The notes beneath the pieces were generated by a model that saw nothing but the letters and a program-made list of their open reading frames with translations, did not search any database and was not told the origin of the DNA. From Delftia tsuruhatensis NBRC 16741 (GTDB taxonomy: Bacteria > Pseudomonadota > Gammaproteobacteria > Burkholderiales > Burkholderiaceae_C): a stretch of DNA of 64,000 nt. The DNA lies in assembly GCF_001571325.1 (NCBI RefSeq), contig NZ_BCTO01000024.1, positions 124,001-188,000 on the forward strand, given 5' to 3'. Of the stretch, positions 18,949 to 27,828 are shown piece after piece; the first letter of the stretch is position 1, and each line of letters opens with the position of its first letter. The position numbers and the translations under genes were made by a program.

Positions 18949-20286
18949 ATGACCGCCACCTTCCAGCCCGCCTCCGCCCCCATCGCCTCCGCCCAGGACC
19001 TGAGCGTTGATCAGGCACTGTCCCAGCTGGCCAGCCTGCTGCAGCCCCTGGGCCCGGTGGCGGATGTGGAAACACTGGCGCTGGCCGACGCGCTGGACCG
19101 CATGCTGGCCGAAGACATCGTCTCCCCCATCGACGTGCCCGCACATGACAACGCCGCCATGGATGGCTATGCCTTCGACGGCAACCAGCTGCAGGCCGGC
19201 GCCCCGCTGGTGCTGCGCGTGGTCGGCCAGGCCCTGGCCGGCAAGCCCTGGCATGGCACGGTGCGGGCGGGCGAGTGCATCAAGATCATGACGGGCGCCG
19301 TGCTGCCGCCCGGTCTGGACACGGTGATCGCGCACGAACGCACCGAGCCCGCCGATGCGGCCTCGCCCGACCATGTACGCATCCCCGCCGGCAGCGTGCG
19401 CACCGGAGACAACCGCCGCAGGCGCGGCGAGGATCTGAGCCAGGGCTGCGTGGCGCTGGCGGCGGGCCAGCGCCTGCATCCGGCAGCCCTGGGCCTGATC
19501 GCCAGCCTGGGCCAGTCTCAGGTGCATGTTCGCAGGCGGCTGCGCGTGGCCTATTTCTCCACGGGCGATGAAATCCTGCACCCCGGCACGGCGCTGCGCG
19601 AAGGGGCGGTCTACGACAGCAACCGCTTCAGCCTCATCGGCCTGCTGCAGCGCATGGGCGTCAAGGTGCTGGACCTGGGCGTGGTGGCCGACCAGCCCGA
19701 AGCCTTGCAGGAGCGCCTGCGCGAAGCCGCCTCCCTGGCCGACGTGGTGCTGACCAGCGGCGGCATCAGCGCGGGCGAGGCCGACCATACGCGCGCCATG
19801 CTGCAACGCATGGGCAGCGTTCATTTCTGGCGCCTGGCCATGCGGCCCGGCCGGCCGCTGGCCGTGGGCCTGTTGCAGCCCGATGCAGGCACGCCATTTG
19901 CCGCCAGCCGGCCACCGGCACGCACCACGGTACTGATCGGCCTGCCCGGCAATCCCGTGGCTGCCATGGTGAGCTTTCTGGTCTTTGTACGGCCGGCGCT
20001 GCTGCAGCTCATGGGCGCCGCCGCCGTGGACGGTGAACCGGCCGCCCTGCCCCAGGCTGTGGCTGCGCAGGCCCTGTTCAAGCGGCCAGGCCGCACCGAG
20101 TACCAGCGCGGCATTCTGTCCAAGGGCGCCGATGGCCGCTGCATGGTGCGCACCACGGGGCCGCAGGGCTCGGGCGTACTCAGTTCCATGGCCGAGGCCG
20201 ACTGCCTCATCGTGCTCGAACATGAGCGCGCTGCCGTGCAAGCCGGCGAAACCGTGTCCATCCTGCCGCTGCAGGCCTTTCCCTGA
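18949..20286 (+). CDS. moeA: Molybdopterin molybdenumtransferase
   Basis: 445 residues from the ATG at 18949; a GTG at 18916 overlapping the mobA stop would add 11 residues and remains possible. MoeA inserts molybdate into adenylylated molybdopterin. Motifs are DVPAHDNAAMDGYAF (domain with Asp and the MDGYA block), GECIKIMTGAVLPPGLDTV, GDNRRRRGED, YFSTGDEI, TSGGISAGEADH and GLPGNPVAAMV. The overlap and close spacing indicate co-translation with mobA. Together with moaA it gives three of the cofactor steps; moaC, moaD, moaE and mogA are not in this window. Confidence 0.94.
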   Translation: MTATFQPASAPIASAQDLSVDQALSQLASLLQPLGPVADVETLALADALDRMLAEDIVSPIDVPAHDNAAMDGYAFDGNQLQAGAPLVLRVVGQALAGKPWHGTVRAGECIKIMTGAVLPPGLDTVIAHERTEPADAASPDHVRIPAGSVRTGDNRRRRGEDLSQGCVALAAGQRLHPAALGLIASLGQSQVHVRRRLRVAYFSTGDEILHPGTALREGAVYDSNRFSLIGLLQRMGVKVLDLGVVADQPEALQERLREAASLADVVLTSGGISAGEADHTRAMLQRMGSVHFWRLAMRPGRPLAVGLLQPDAGTPFAASRPPARTTVLIGLPGNPVAAMVSFLVFVRPALLQLMGAAAVDGEPAALPQAVAAQALFKRPGRTEYQRGILSKGADGRCMVRTTGPQGSGVLSSMAEADCLIVLEHERAAVQAGETVSILPLQAFP

Positions 20287-20300
20287 CAGGAGATTGCCCC

Positions 20301-20633
20301 ATGCCCTTCCAGTCCAAGCACCTGACCGACGCCCCCGATCGCAGCACCGTCGAAGCGCTGCCCGGCGCTACCTTGCTGGAGTTCGGCACCGCCTGGTGCG
20401 GCCACTGCCAGCGCGCGCAACCGCTGATTGCCCAGGCGCTGGATGCCGCCCCGCAGGTGGCCCACATCAAGGTGGAAGACGGCCCCGGCAGGGCCCTGGG
20501 ACGCAGCTACCGCGTCAAGCTCTGGCCCACCCTGGTCTTTCTGCGTGACGGGCAGGAGGTGCAAAGGCTGGTGCGGCCCCAGCAGGCCCGCGAGATCGAG
20601 GACGCGCTGGCCCGCATCACCGCCCAGCCCTGA
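20301..20633 (+). CDS. Thioredoxin-fold protein with WCGHC active site
   Basis: 110 residues. The redox motif is AWCGHC (31-36), with His in place of Pro between the cysteines as in protein disulphide isomerases, and a cis-proline in LWPTLVF. The protein lacks a signal peptide, so it should be cytosolic. It starts 14 bp after moeA with a usable ribosome site (AGGAG), so it may be transcribed with the cofactor cluster. A CGHC site is more oxidising than the CGPC of the trxA in this window (37893-38225). The client protein is unknown. Confidence 0.87.
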   Translation: MPFQSKHLTDAPDRSTVEALPGATLLEFGTAWCGHCQRAQPLIAQALDAAPQVAHIKVEDGPGRALGRSYRVKLWPTLVFLRDGQEVQRLVRPQQAREIEDALARITAQP

Positions 20634-20670
20634 CACTTGCGGCGCAGCCGCTGCCTGTGTATCGCCGACA

Positions 20671-21411
20671 ATGGCCCGCATGCCGTCCCAAAAGAAGCCT
20701 GCCGATTCCGCGCCCAAGAAGCCCCGCCGCAACAGCGGCCGCCCGCTGGCTGACGATGCCGTCGGCCGGGACATCATCCTGCAGACCACGGTCAACCTGC
20801 TCAAGACCCGCACGCCGGAGCAACTGAGCATTCTGGAAATCGCGGCGGCGGCCGGCGTCACGCGGGCGCTGGTGCGCTACTACTTCAGCAGCCTCAAGGG
20901 ACTGCTGCAGGAAGTGACGGAGTCCCTGATGCGCGAGTTGCAAAACCGCATGGAAGTGGCGCTCAGGACGCAGGGCACGGTGGAAGAGCGCGTCTACCAG
21001 CGCCTGCTGCTGCGGCTGGATTTCATGCGCGAGCACCCGCAGTTCGAGCGGCTGGCGCTGTCCGAGATCTACCACTATGAAAGCGAAGAAGAGCCTCCGC
21101 CCTCGGGCACGCCGCTGCAGCGCATCACGCGGCGCGGGCTGGAGCTGACCTCGACCATGCTGATGGACGGAGCGCAGGCCAGCCACCCGGCACAGGTGGA
21201 CCCGCGCTTCATCCACCTGGCCATCCTCAGCATTTCGGCCTTCCTGCCCACGGCACGGCCGCTGCTGGCCGAACTGTTCGGGGAAGGGCCGCAGGCAGAC
21301 CAGCAGGTCGAGCACTATCTGCGCTTCATGTCCCACCTGCTGGCCGAGCGCATCAGGCAGGATGCGCCGGCGCAAGACCACCCACCACACCCGGGCCACC
21401 ACCCGGATTGA
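20671..21411 (+). CDS. TetR family transcription regulator
   Basis: 246 residues. A basic, Pro-rich tail (1-30) precedes the TetR DNA-binding domain, with the helix-turn-helix in LSILEIAAAAGVTRALVRYYF (about 52-72). The C-terminal ligand domain includes YQRLLLRLDFMREHPQFERLALSEIYHYE. It lies 37 bp after the thioredoxin-like gene and converges with the Bug-TauD-Mo-hydroxylase operon, whose promoter region is 6 kb away at the far end. It is the nearest regulator to that operon and a candidate for its control. No matching palindrome was found near its own start. Confidence 0.88.
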   Translation: MARMPSQKKPADSAPKKPRRNSGRPLADDAVGRDIILQTTVNLLKTRTPEQLSILEIAAAAGVTRALVRYYFSSLKGLLQEVTESLMRELQNRMEVALRTQGTVEERVYQRLLLRLDFMREHPQFERLALSEIYHYESEEEPPPSGTPLQRITRRGLELTSTMLMDGAQASHPAQVDPRFIHLAILSISAFLPTARPLLAELFGEGPQADQQVEHYLRFMSHLLAERIRQDAPAQDHPPHPGHHPD

Positions 21412-21458
21412 CTTGCGCCGGCGCCCGCTGCTCCCTCCTTTCGTCCGGTGCGCCGCCC

Positions 21459-22436
21459 TCAGTCGGACTGTATGCCCAGCTCCTTGACCAGCCGCCCGAA
21501 GCGCTCGAAGTCGCTGGCATTGGTCTTGCCCAGGCGCTGCGGCGGGCCGCCCACAGGGACGGTTCCCAGCGTGGCCATGCGTGCCACCACGTCGGGCATC
21601 TTGAGGACCTCGTTCAGGTGCGTATTCAGCAGCCTGACCACGTCGGCAGGCATGTTCCTGGGGCCGAACAGGCCATACCAGGCCGTCAGCTCCACGTCCT
21701 TGTAGCCCAGCTCGGCCAGCGTGGGCACGTCAGGCGCCAGCGGCGAGCGCTGGGCGTCGGCCACGGCCAGCGCCACGAGCTTGCCGCCGGGCAGGTAGGG
21801 CGCGATGGAGCCCAGCGTGCTGTAGGTGAAGGGCACATGGCCGCCCACCACGTCCGTGACCGCAGGCGCCACCCCCTTGTAGGGGATGGACTCGAAGCGG
21901 GCGCCCGTGGCGCGCCGGACCATCTCGCCCAGAAAGTGCATGGGCGAGCCATTGCCCGGGGTGGCGTAGCCCAGCGAACGGCCCTGGCTCGCGGATACGG
22001 CCTCCTTGAGCGTGCGCACGCCCGCGCCGGGTCCGGCGACAAGGAACAGCGATGTGGAGCCGACCTCGATCACGGGCGTGAATCCGTTGAGCACGTCATA
22101 TCCGTGGCCTGCGCCCAGCTTGAGCACCAGCTGGGCCATGGCAAAGGTATTGGGCGCCAGCAGCAGCGTATAGCCATCGGCCGGCGCCTTGGCCACATAG
22201 CTGCTGCCGATGGTGCCGCTGGCGCCTGCGCGGTTGTCCACAAGCACCGACTGTCCGATGCGGGCCGACAGCTTCTCGCCCAGCAGGCGCGCCAGCGCAT
22301 CGGTGTCACCGCCTGCGGGATAGGCCACGACGATGGTGACGGGCTTGTGGGGATAGGCCTGCGCCTGGGCAGGACCGGCCAGCAGGGCCATGGCCAGGGC
22401 CATGCCTAGGGCAAGCGTTTTGCGTTTCGCTTTCAT
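21459..22436 (-). CDS. Bug-type (tripartite tricarboxylate transporter family) solute-binding protein
   Basis: 325 residues from the ATG at 22436, chosen because it puts a clean signal peptide at the N-terminus: KAKRK, then a hydrophobic core, cut after AGPAQA or AQA. Upstream ATGs at 22451, 22466 and 22475 are possible. Family blocks are YPHKPVTIVVAYPAGGDTDALAR, VDNRAGASGTIGSSYVAKAPADGYTLLL, and YKGVAPAVTDVVGGHV. These periplasmic proteins bind small carboxylates or aromatic acids. No tctA/tctB membrane subunits are nearby, as is usual for the many orphan Bug proteins of this family. It is the last gene of a five-gene reverse-strand operon. Confidence 0.92.
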   Translation of the reverse strand: MKAKRKTLALGMALAMALLAGPAQAQAYPHKPVTIVVAYPAGGDTDALARLLGEKLSARIGQSVLVDNRAGASGTIGSSYVAKAPADGYTLLLAPNTFAMAQLVLKLGAGHGYDVLNGFTPVIEVGSTSLFLVAGPGAGVRTLKEAVSASQGRSLGYATPGNGSPMHFLGEMVRRATGARFESIPYKGVAPAVTDVVGGHVPFTYSTLGSIAPYLPGGKLVALAVADAQRSPLAPDVPTLAELGYKDVELTAWYGLFGPRNMPADVVRLLNTHLNEVLKMPDVVARMATLGTVPVGGPPQRLGKTNASDFERFGRLVKELGIQSD

Positions 22437-22490
22437 GGGGTGGGCTTTCATCGTGGGTTTTGTCATTTTCAGCAAAGGCCGGGGCCGGGC

Positions 22491-23312
22491 TCACGCCTGG
22501 CGTATCGCCACGCGGTGCATGCGCCGCGCTGCGGGGTGGTAGTCGTTGACCGCGTAATGCTGCGTGGCCAGGTTGTCCCAGATGGCCACCGAGCCCTTGC
22601 GCCAGCGAAAGCGCACCTGCCATTCAGGCACCTTGGCCAGGCCGCTGAGCATGGCGATCAGCGCCGCGCTCTCGTCGCTGGTGACGCCCTCGATGTGCGT
22701 GGTGTAGAGCGAGTTCACAAAGGCCACGGGCAGGCAGGTCACCGGGTGCACCAGGACCACGGGCTGCTCCAGCGGCGGATGCTTGAGGCGCGTGGCGCGA
22801 TAGGCCTCGCCCGAGGGATCGCGGCGCATCAGGCTTTGCCTCAGGGCCGGCGCCTCCCAGTTGTGGGTGGCGCGCAGCGTGCGCAGATAGGCCTGCAGCT
22901 CGGGCGCCAGCGAGGCGAAGGCCGTGGTCATGCTGGCCCACATGGTGTCGCCGCCCGTGGGCGGCACGTCCACGGCGTAGAGGCAGGCACCGGCGGGCGG
23001 CTTGGTCTGCCAGGTCAGGTCGGCATGCCAGATGTCGGTGCCGGTGCGCGTGCCCTGGCTGATCAGCAGCTCGACATGGGGATCGTCCGGGTGCGAGGGA
23101 AAGGTGGAGGACACGGGCTCGACCTTGCCGAACACCTGGGCCACGCGCACCTGCTGCGCAGGGTCCAGCGTCTGGTCGCGGAAGAAGATGACCTGGCGCT
23201 CGGCCAGCAGCTTGCGCAGCGCGTCCGCATGGTCATGCACCTGCGCCGGGTCCGAGAGATCGATGCCGTAGATCTCCGATCCTATGCACGGGGTGATGTG
23301 TTCGACTTGCAT
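22491..23312 (-). CDS. TauD/TfdA family Fe(II)/2-oxoglutarate dioxygenase
   Basis: 273 residues, the normal length. The iron-binding facial triad is His96 and Asp98 (WHADLTW) with distal His252 (ATQHYAVNDY), and Arg263 fits the 2-oxoglutarate carboxylate contact. Substrates of the family include taurine, alkyl sulphates and 2,4-D type herbicides; this one cannot be assigned. AAAGGA lies five bases before the ATG. It sits between the Mo-hydroxylase large subunit (41 bp upstream) and the Bug protein, suggesting a hydroxylation or cleavage step after or before the Mo enzyme in one pathway. Confidence 0.93.
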   Translation of the reverse strand: MQVEHITPCIGSEIYGIDLSDPAQVHDHADALRKLLAERQVIFFRDQTLDPAQQVRVAQVFGKVEPVSSTFPSHPDDPHVELLISQGTRTGTDIWHADLTWQTKPPAGACLYAVDVPPTGGDTMWASMTTAFASLAPELQAYLRTLRATHNWEAPALRQSLMRRDPSGEAYRATRLKHPPLEQPVVLVHPVTCLPVAFVNSLYTTHIEGVTSDESAALIAMLSGLAKVPEWQVRFRWRKGSVAIWDNLATQHYAVNDYHPAARRMHRVAIRQA

Positions 23313-23353
23313 GAAATTCCTTTTCTCAAAAAAAGCCGGGGTTGGGGTGGTGA

Positions 23354-25597
23354 TCAGGTGGACGCGATGTCCTGCGGCAGCGGCATGGAGCGGAACCGGC
23401 GGCCCGTGGCATGGAACATGGCCGTGGCCACGGCAGGCGCCGTGGGGCCCAAGGCCACTTCGCCGCAGCCCTGGGGCGGCCGGTCGCTTTCGACCAGGAC
23501 CACCTCCACGCGGGGCATTTCGGACAGTTGCAGCAGCGGGTAGTCGTGGAAGTTGCTTTGCTGTACCGCGCCCTTGTCGAAGTCCAGCCGGCTCTTGAAG
23601 GTGTTGGTCAGCGCAAAGCCGATGCCGCCTTCCACATTGGCCTTGACCAGGCCCGGATTGACCACGCGGCCCGCATCAATGGCGCAGATGGCACGCTCCA
23701 GCCGCACGCGGCCTTGCACAACACGCAATTCCATGACCAGTGCGACGAAGGTCTGGAAGCTCTCGCCCCGCCCCGTGTAGACGTTGAAGGTCATGGCGCG
23801 GTGCAGGCCTGCCGGCGCGGGCTGCTCCCAGCGCGCGGCGCGCGCCGCCGCATCCAGCACGCCCAGCGCCAGCGGCTGGCCGGCCAGCAGGCGGCGCCGG
23901 TACTGGTAGTCGTCCACGCCTGCGGTGTGGGCCAGCTCGCTGATGAAGCTTTCCAGGAAGAACACGCTGGACGTGGTGCCCACGCTGCGCAGGTAGCTCA
24001 GCGGTATGGGCTGCTGCACGTCCACGGCATCCACCAGCAGGTTGGGCACGCCGTAGATCAGGTCGTAGATGGACTCGACCATGGTCTCGTCCCAGCCGCC
24101 GGCATCGGCCATCTTCTTGGGGTTGATGGCCCCGTACAGCGACTGGCCCGAGATGCGCGCATGCAGAGCGGCCGGCATGCCGTCGGCGCCGAGCACGGCG
24201 CTCAAGCGCCCCGATGCGCCGGGCCGGTAGTAGGAATGCCGTATGTCGTCCTCGCGCGAGCGGATGACCTTGACGGGCCGGCCTACGGCCTTGGATGCCG
24301 CCGCCGCATGCAGTGCGAAGTCGGGCATGTATTTGCGCCCGAAGCTGCCGCCCAGGAACGTGGTGTGCACGATCACCTTGTCTGCAGGCACGCCGCAGGC
24401 CTTGCCGAGTTCGCCGCGCAGGAAGTCCTGGCCCTGGTAGGGCCCCCAGGTCTCGACCTCGCCGTCGCGCACATGCACGGTGGCGGCCAGCGGCTCCATG
24501 GTGGCGTGCGTGATGTAGGGCGAGTGGTAGTCGGCCGTGATGGTCTTGCCGGCCGCCAGCACTTCACGCGGCTTGCCCAGACTGCGGGCAACGACGGCCT
24601 TGTCGTTCGACAAGCCTGCGACGAACTGCGCATGGATGCGCTCGCTGTCCAAGGCTGCCGCCGCGCCGGCGTCGAATTCGATGTCCAGCGCATCGGCAGC
24701 CTGCTTGGCAATCCAGTACGAATCGGCCACCACGACCACGGTGCTGGGCTCTGGGTCGGGCCACTGCGTGGTGCGCACGACGGCATGCACGCCGGGGCGC
24801 GCGCGCACCTCTGCCTCGTTGTGGATGCGCACGATGCGCCCCGTCACGCTGGGCGCCATGCGCACGGCGCCGATCAGCATGCCGGGCACCTCGACATCGA
24901 TGCCGAACACCGCGCTGCCGTCGACCTTGGAAGGCGTATCCACACGGCGCAGGTTGCGGCCGATCAGGCCCTGCTCGGAAGCCGACTTCATGCGCGGCCG
25001 CGCGGCCAGGGGCAGCCTGGAGGCATCGGCCACGATCTCGCCATAGCCCACGCTGCGGCCCGTCGCGGGGTGCAGCACGCGGCCGGCACGCGTCATGCAC
25101 TGGGAGGCACGCACACCCAGGCGGCTTGCGCCGGCGCGCAGCAGCACATCGCGCGCCTGGGCGCCGGCCAGGCGCATGCGTTCATAGAAATAGTTCATGG
25201 ACATGGAGGCACCCACGAACTGCTGGAACGGCATCTCGCCCGCATCGTTGCGGTAGGCATCGCGCCCCGTGACGAAGCGCACGGTCACGCTGGCCCAGTC
25301 GGCATCCAGTTCATCGGCCAGCACCTGGGGCAGGCCTGTGTAGATGCCCTGGCCGACCTCGCACTGCGAAACGCCGATCACCACCTGGCCCGAAGGCTCG
25401 ATCCAGACCCAGTCGCCGATGGCTGCTGCCGCCGCCGCACCGGCTGCCGGCGGCGCGGCCTGCGCCAGCGGAATCAGCAGGCTGCCGACAGCAGGGGCCA
25501 CCAGCAGCGCAGCAGCGCTCTGGAGCAGGTGCCTGCGCCGCAGCGAGATGGCCGAATCGGCCACGCGGCCCCGTTCATTGCTTGGACGCTGCGGCAT
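23354..25597 (-). CDS. Molybdenum hydroxylase large subunit (IorB-like, xanthine dehydrogenase family)
   Basis: 747 residues. Residues 15-45 form a Tat-type signal, [18 protein letters not shown], so the enzyme should be folded with cofactor and exported or membrane-associated. This fits the IorB/isoquinoline 1-oxidoreductase branch. The cofactor domains show [42 protein letters not shown] and the C-terminal GCGEVALGP, with Glu713 in the position of the catalytic base. Such enzymes hydroxylate N-heterocycles or aldehydes with water as oxygen source. The gene starts 23 bp inside the preceding 2Fe-2S subunit gene. No FAD subunit is present, as expected in this branch, and no cytochrome partner is visible. 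Confidence 0.93.
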   Translation of the reverse strand: MPQRPSNERGRVADSAISLRRRHLLQSAAALLVAPAVGSLLIPLAQAAPPAAGAAAAAAIGDWVWIEPSGQVVIGVSQCEVGQGIYTGLPQVLADELDADWASVTVRFVTGRDAYRNDAGEMPFQQFVGASMSMNYFYERMRLAGAQARDVLLRAGASRLGVRASQCMTRAGRVLHPATGRSVGYGEIVADASRLPLAARPRMKSASEQGLIGRNLRRVDTPSKVDGSAVFGIDVEVPGMLIGAVRMAPSVTGRIVRIHNEAEVRARPGVHAVVRTTQWPDPEPSTVVVVADSYWIAKQAADALDIEFDAGAAAALDSERIHAQFVAGLSNDKAVVARSLGKPREVLAAGKTITADYHSPYITHATMEPLAATVHVRDGEVETWGPYQGQDFLRGELGKACGVPADKVIVHTTFLGGSFGRKYMPDFALHAAAASKAVGRPVKVIRSREDDIRHSYYRPGASGRLSAVLGADGMPAALHARISGQSLYGAINPKKMADAGGWDETMVESIYDLIYGVPNLLVDAVDVQQPIPLSYLRSVGTTSSVFFLESFISELAHTAGVDDYQYRRRLLAGQPLALGVLDAAARAARWEQPAPAGLHRAMTFNVYTGRGESFQTFVALVMELRVVQGRVRLERAICAIDAGRVVNPGLVKANVEGGIGFALTNTFKSRLDFDKGAVQQSNFHDYPLLQLSEMPRVEVVLVESDRPPQGCGEVALGPTAPAVATAMFHATGRRFRSMPLPQDIAST

Positions 25598-26021
25598 GGA
25601 TGGCCTCCCGGATGCGGTGGTAGGTGGCGCAGCGGCACAGATTGGTCATGGCCTCGTCGATCTGCGCATCGGTGGGCTGCGGATGGGCCTTGAGCAGTGC
25701 GGCAGCGGCCATGACCATGCCGGACTGGCAGTAGCCGCACTGCGGCACGTCCTTGTCCATCCAGGCCTTCTGGATGGGGTGGGAGCGGTTGCTGGACAGT
25801 CCTTCGATGGTCGTTACCGCCTTGCCGCCCACCGTCGAGACGGGCAGCACGCAGGAACGCACGGGCTCGCCATCGACATGGACCGTGCAGGCCCCGCACA
25901 TGCTGATGCCGCAGCCGAACTTGGTGCCCGGCAGCTTGAAGTGGTCGCGCAGCACCCACAGCAAGGGGGTCTGCCCGTCGCCGTCAAAGGCCACGCTTCG
26001 GGAATTGAGGGTGAATTTCAT
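25575..26021 (-). CDS. 2Fe-2S small subunit of the molybdenum hydroxylase (IorA-like)
   Basis: 148 residues. The plant-type 2Fe-2S cluster is bound by Cys37, Cys42, Cys45 and Cys57 ([16 protein letters not shown]), and the second cluster next to the pterin by Cys95, Cys98, Cys129 and Cys131 ([14 protein letters not shown]). There is no signal peptide, so it would be carried through Tat with the large subunit. The start at 26021 (MKFTLNS) is preferred over an in-frame ATG at 26060. Its 3' end overlaps the large-subunit start by 23 bp, so the pair is translationally coupled. Confidence 0.95.
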   Translation of the reverse strand: MKFTLNSRSVAFDGDGQTPLLWVLRDHFKLPGTKFGCGISMCGACTVHVDGEPVRSCVLPVSTVGGKAVTTIEGLSSNRSHPIQKAWMDKDVPQCGYCQSGMVMAAAALLKAHPQPTDAQIDEAMTNLCRCATYHRIREAIHAAASKQ

Positions 26022-26072
26022 CGTGGGGTCTCCAATGCGCCCGCATCGACCGGGCTGCATGTCTCATGCCTC

Positions 26073-27158
26073 TCAGAACGAGTGGTGTATGCCTGCCGCA
26101 ATCACGGTCTGCGTGCGCCCGCTGGCAACGCCCACGGAATTCATCGCCGCCACGCCATCGGAGGTGCGCTGGTGCGTGACCGAGGCATGCAACTGCGTGC
26201 GCTTGGAGAAGGCGTAGCGCGCGCCCAAGTGGACCTGGTTCCACTTCGTCTGCTCGAAACGGCTGAAGGAGTAGCCGGTGTTGATGGTCACCGCCTGGCT
26301 GGTCTGCCAGGCCAGGCCCAGGTCGAGCGCGCTCATGTGGCTGGAGGCTGCGCCGTACTTGAGCGTGGAGCGCGTGAGCAGCGCGTTGAGCCGGACCGGA
26401 AGCGCATCGAGCTGGTAGCCGCCGCCGATGCCCAGCACCTGGAAGGTATCGAGCACCAGCGGCCGGCCCGCCACCAGGTCCTGGCCCAGCGCGTTCGCCA
26501 GGCCCGTGCGCCCGGCGATATCGAAGGCACGGCCACGCGCATCGGTGTAGGCCACGGCCAGATTGAGCTTGGCACTGGAATAGCTGCCCATGACGCTGTA
26601 GGTGCGGTTGGCCTGCGAGCGGCCCGGCACCTCGCCAAATCCATACTGCGCGCCGAACTGCATCCCGCCCATGCGCGGCGTCAGGTAGACCACGGAGTTG
26701 TCCACGGGGAACTGGCTGGACAGGCCGTCCAGGTTGCCCGGGTGGTACAGATAGAAGTTGTAGAGCTGGTAGCCATTGCCCCATTGGCTCAGCGTGCCGG
26801 CCGTGAAATCGACCTGGCGCCCCAGCCGCAGCGTGCCCAGCGAAGCACTGTCCAGGCCCACCCAGGAAGCCCGGTTGAAGTAGCTGGTGGGCGAGATCGG
26901 CGAGCCGATGTCCGTGAGGAATCCGTTTTCCAGCTGGAACGAGGCCTTCAGGCCGCCCCCCAGGTCCTCGGAGCCGCGCAGGCCCCAGAGGTCAGGCTGG
27001 GAGATGGCCGAATCCATGCGCGTGAGCCGGCTCCCTCGCACATCGCTGATCCAGGGCATGGTCAGGTCCATGCTGCCGTACAGCGTCACCGAACTCTGGG
27101 CAAGCGCCGCTCCCGCGCCGCCCAGCATCGCCAATGCGGCAATTGCTTTGTATTTCAT
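26073..27158 (-). CDS. General porin (outer membrane, betaproteobacterial type)
   Basis: 361 residues. A signal peptide (MKYKAIAALAMLGGAGAALA) is followed by QSSVTLYGSMDL, the standard first strand of Comamonadaceae and Neisseria-type porins. Landmarks are WGLRGSEDLGGGLKASFQLENGF, FNRASWVGL and LGTLRLGRQ; the protein ends in Phe (AAGIHHSF), as needed for outer membrane insertion. It heads the operon with the Mo-hydroxylase, TauD and Bug genes and is likely the uptake pore for their substrate. Expression is probably controlled by the two palindromes upstream. Confidence 0.94.
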   Translation of the reverse strand: MKYKAIAALAMLGGAGAALAQSSVTLYGSMDLTMPWISDVRGSRLTRMDSAISQPDLWGLRGSEDLGGGLKASFQLENGFLTDIGSPISPTSYFNRASWVGLDSASLGTLRLGRQVDFTAGTLSQWGNGYQLYNFYLYHPGNLDGLSSQFPVDNSVVYLTPRMGGMQFGAQYGFGEVPGRSQANRTYSVMGSYSSAKLNLAVAYTDARGRAFDIAGRTGLANALGQDLVAGRPLVLDTFQVLGIGGGYQLDALPVRLNALLTRSTLKYGAASSHMSALDLGLAWQTSQAVTINTGYSFSRFEQTKWNQVHLGARYAFSKRTQLHASVTHQRTSDGVAAMNSVGVASGRTQTVIAAGIHHSF

Positions 27159-27184
27159 CGCAAGGCTCTTTCATCGTGAGATGG

Positions 27185-27213
27185 TTTAAAAATTCCACAA
27201 GTGGCAATTTCAA
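27185..27213 (-). promoter_or_regulatory. Putative promoter of the porin/Mo-hydroxylase operon
   Basis: On the reverse strand TTGAAA (complement of 27208-27213) and TTTAAA (complement of 27185-27190) are exactly 17 bp apart, and the start codon at 27158 lies about 20 bases past the predicted transcription start. The spacer is filled by the operator-like palindrome at 27192-27208. Confidence 0.6.
27192..27208. promoter_or_regulatory. Operator-like palindrome 1, inside the promoter spacer
   Basis: ATTCCA-CAAG-TGGCAAT, an inverted repeat with one mismatch in the arms. It fills the space between the -35 and -10 elements, so a bound protein would block RNA polymerase. It has the same arm sequence and 4-bp spacer as the palindrome at 27253-27270. 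Confidence 0.6.
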
Positions 27214-27252
27214 ACACCACACCACGGAAGATGCCTGGCAGGGCGCACATTA

Positions 27253-27270
27253 ATTTCCACTTATGGAAAT
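27253..27270. promoter_or_regulatory. Operator-like palindrome 2, upstream of the porin promoter
   Basis: ATTTCCA-CTTA-TGGAAAT, a perfect 7-bp inverted repeat. Its centre is 62 bp from that of palindrome 1, close to six helical turns, so both sites face the same side of the DNA. Confidence 0.6.
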
Positions 27271-27347
27271 ATTAGCCGCACCCATCGAGTCCTGTGTCTG
27301 GGGTTTTCATCTACCACGTTTGAGGTAGTCCTCGGGAAGAGGAGCAA

Positions 27348-27370
27348 GGGACAGGCATTGCACCTGTCCC
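27348..27370 (-). terminator. Hairpin after rnhA
   Basis: GGGACAGG (27348-27355) pairs with CCTGTCCC (27363-27370) around a 7-base loop, 12 bases past the rnhA stop. The following reverse-strand sequence is pyrimidine-rich but not a clean T-run. Confidence 0.55.
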
Positions 27371-27381
27371 GCACAAGGCGT

Positions 27382-27828
27382 TCAGCGTCCCAGCGCCTGA
27401 TCCACGCCCATGTTGGCCAGCGCGTCGGCGCGCTCGTTGCCGGGATCGCCCGCATGGCCCTTGACCCAGCGCCAGTCGATGCGGTGCCCGCCACCCTGCA
27501 CCAGGGCGTCCAGCCGCTGCCACAGCTCCACGTTCTTGACGGGCTCCTTGGAGGCCGTCTTCCAGCCCTTGGCCTTCCAGCCGTGGATCCACTCGGTGAT
27601 GCCCTTGAGCACGTACTGGCTGTCGATGTAGAGCACCACGTCGCAGGGCCGTCTGAGCGCAGACAGCGCCTCGATCACGGCCATCATCTCCATGCGATTG
27701 TTGGTGGTGTTCAGCTCGCCGCCGAACAGCTCCTTCCTGGCGCTGCCAGCCTCCAGCACCACGCCCCAGCCGCCAGGACCCGGATTGCCCTTGCAGGCAC
27801 CGTCCGTATAGATAACAACTTGATTCAA
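27382..27828 (-). CDS. rnhA: Ribonuclease HI
   Basis: 148 residues. It cleaves the RNA strand of RNA-DNA hybrids and removes R-loops and primers. The catalytic carboxylates are Asp9 ([17 protein letters not shown]), Glu47 (NNRMEMMA), Asp69 (LYIDSQYV) and Asp135 (GNERADALA), with His125 in the flexible loop VKGHAGD. The basic handle region [15 protein letters not shown] (86-100) is present. The ATG overlaps the stop of the preceding methyltransferase gene by four bases. Confidence 0.96.
   Translation of the reverse strand: MNQVVIYTDGACKGNPGPGGWGVVLEAGSARKELFGGELNTTNNRMEMMAVIEALSALRRPCDVVLYIDSQYVLKGITEWIHGWKAKGWKTASKEPVKNVELWQRLDALVQGGGHRIDWRWVKGHAGDPGNERADALANMGVDQALGR

Noticed and set aside
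23411-25693. 760-codon open frame antisense to the Mo-hydroxylase large subunit
   Set aside because: His/Gln/Arg-rich shadow of a clearly conserved enzyme; no domain can be recognised.
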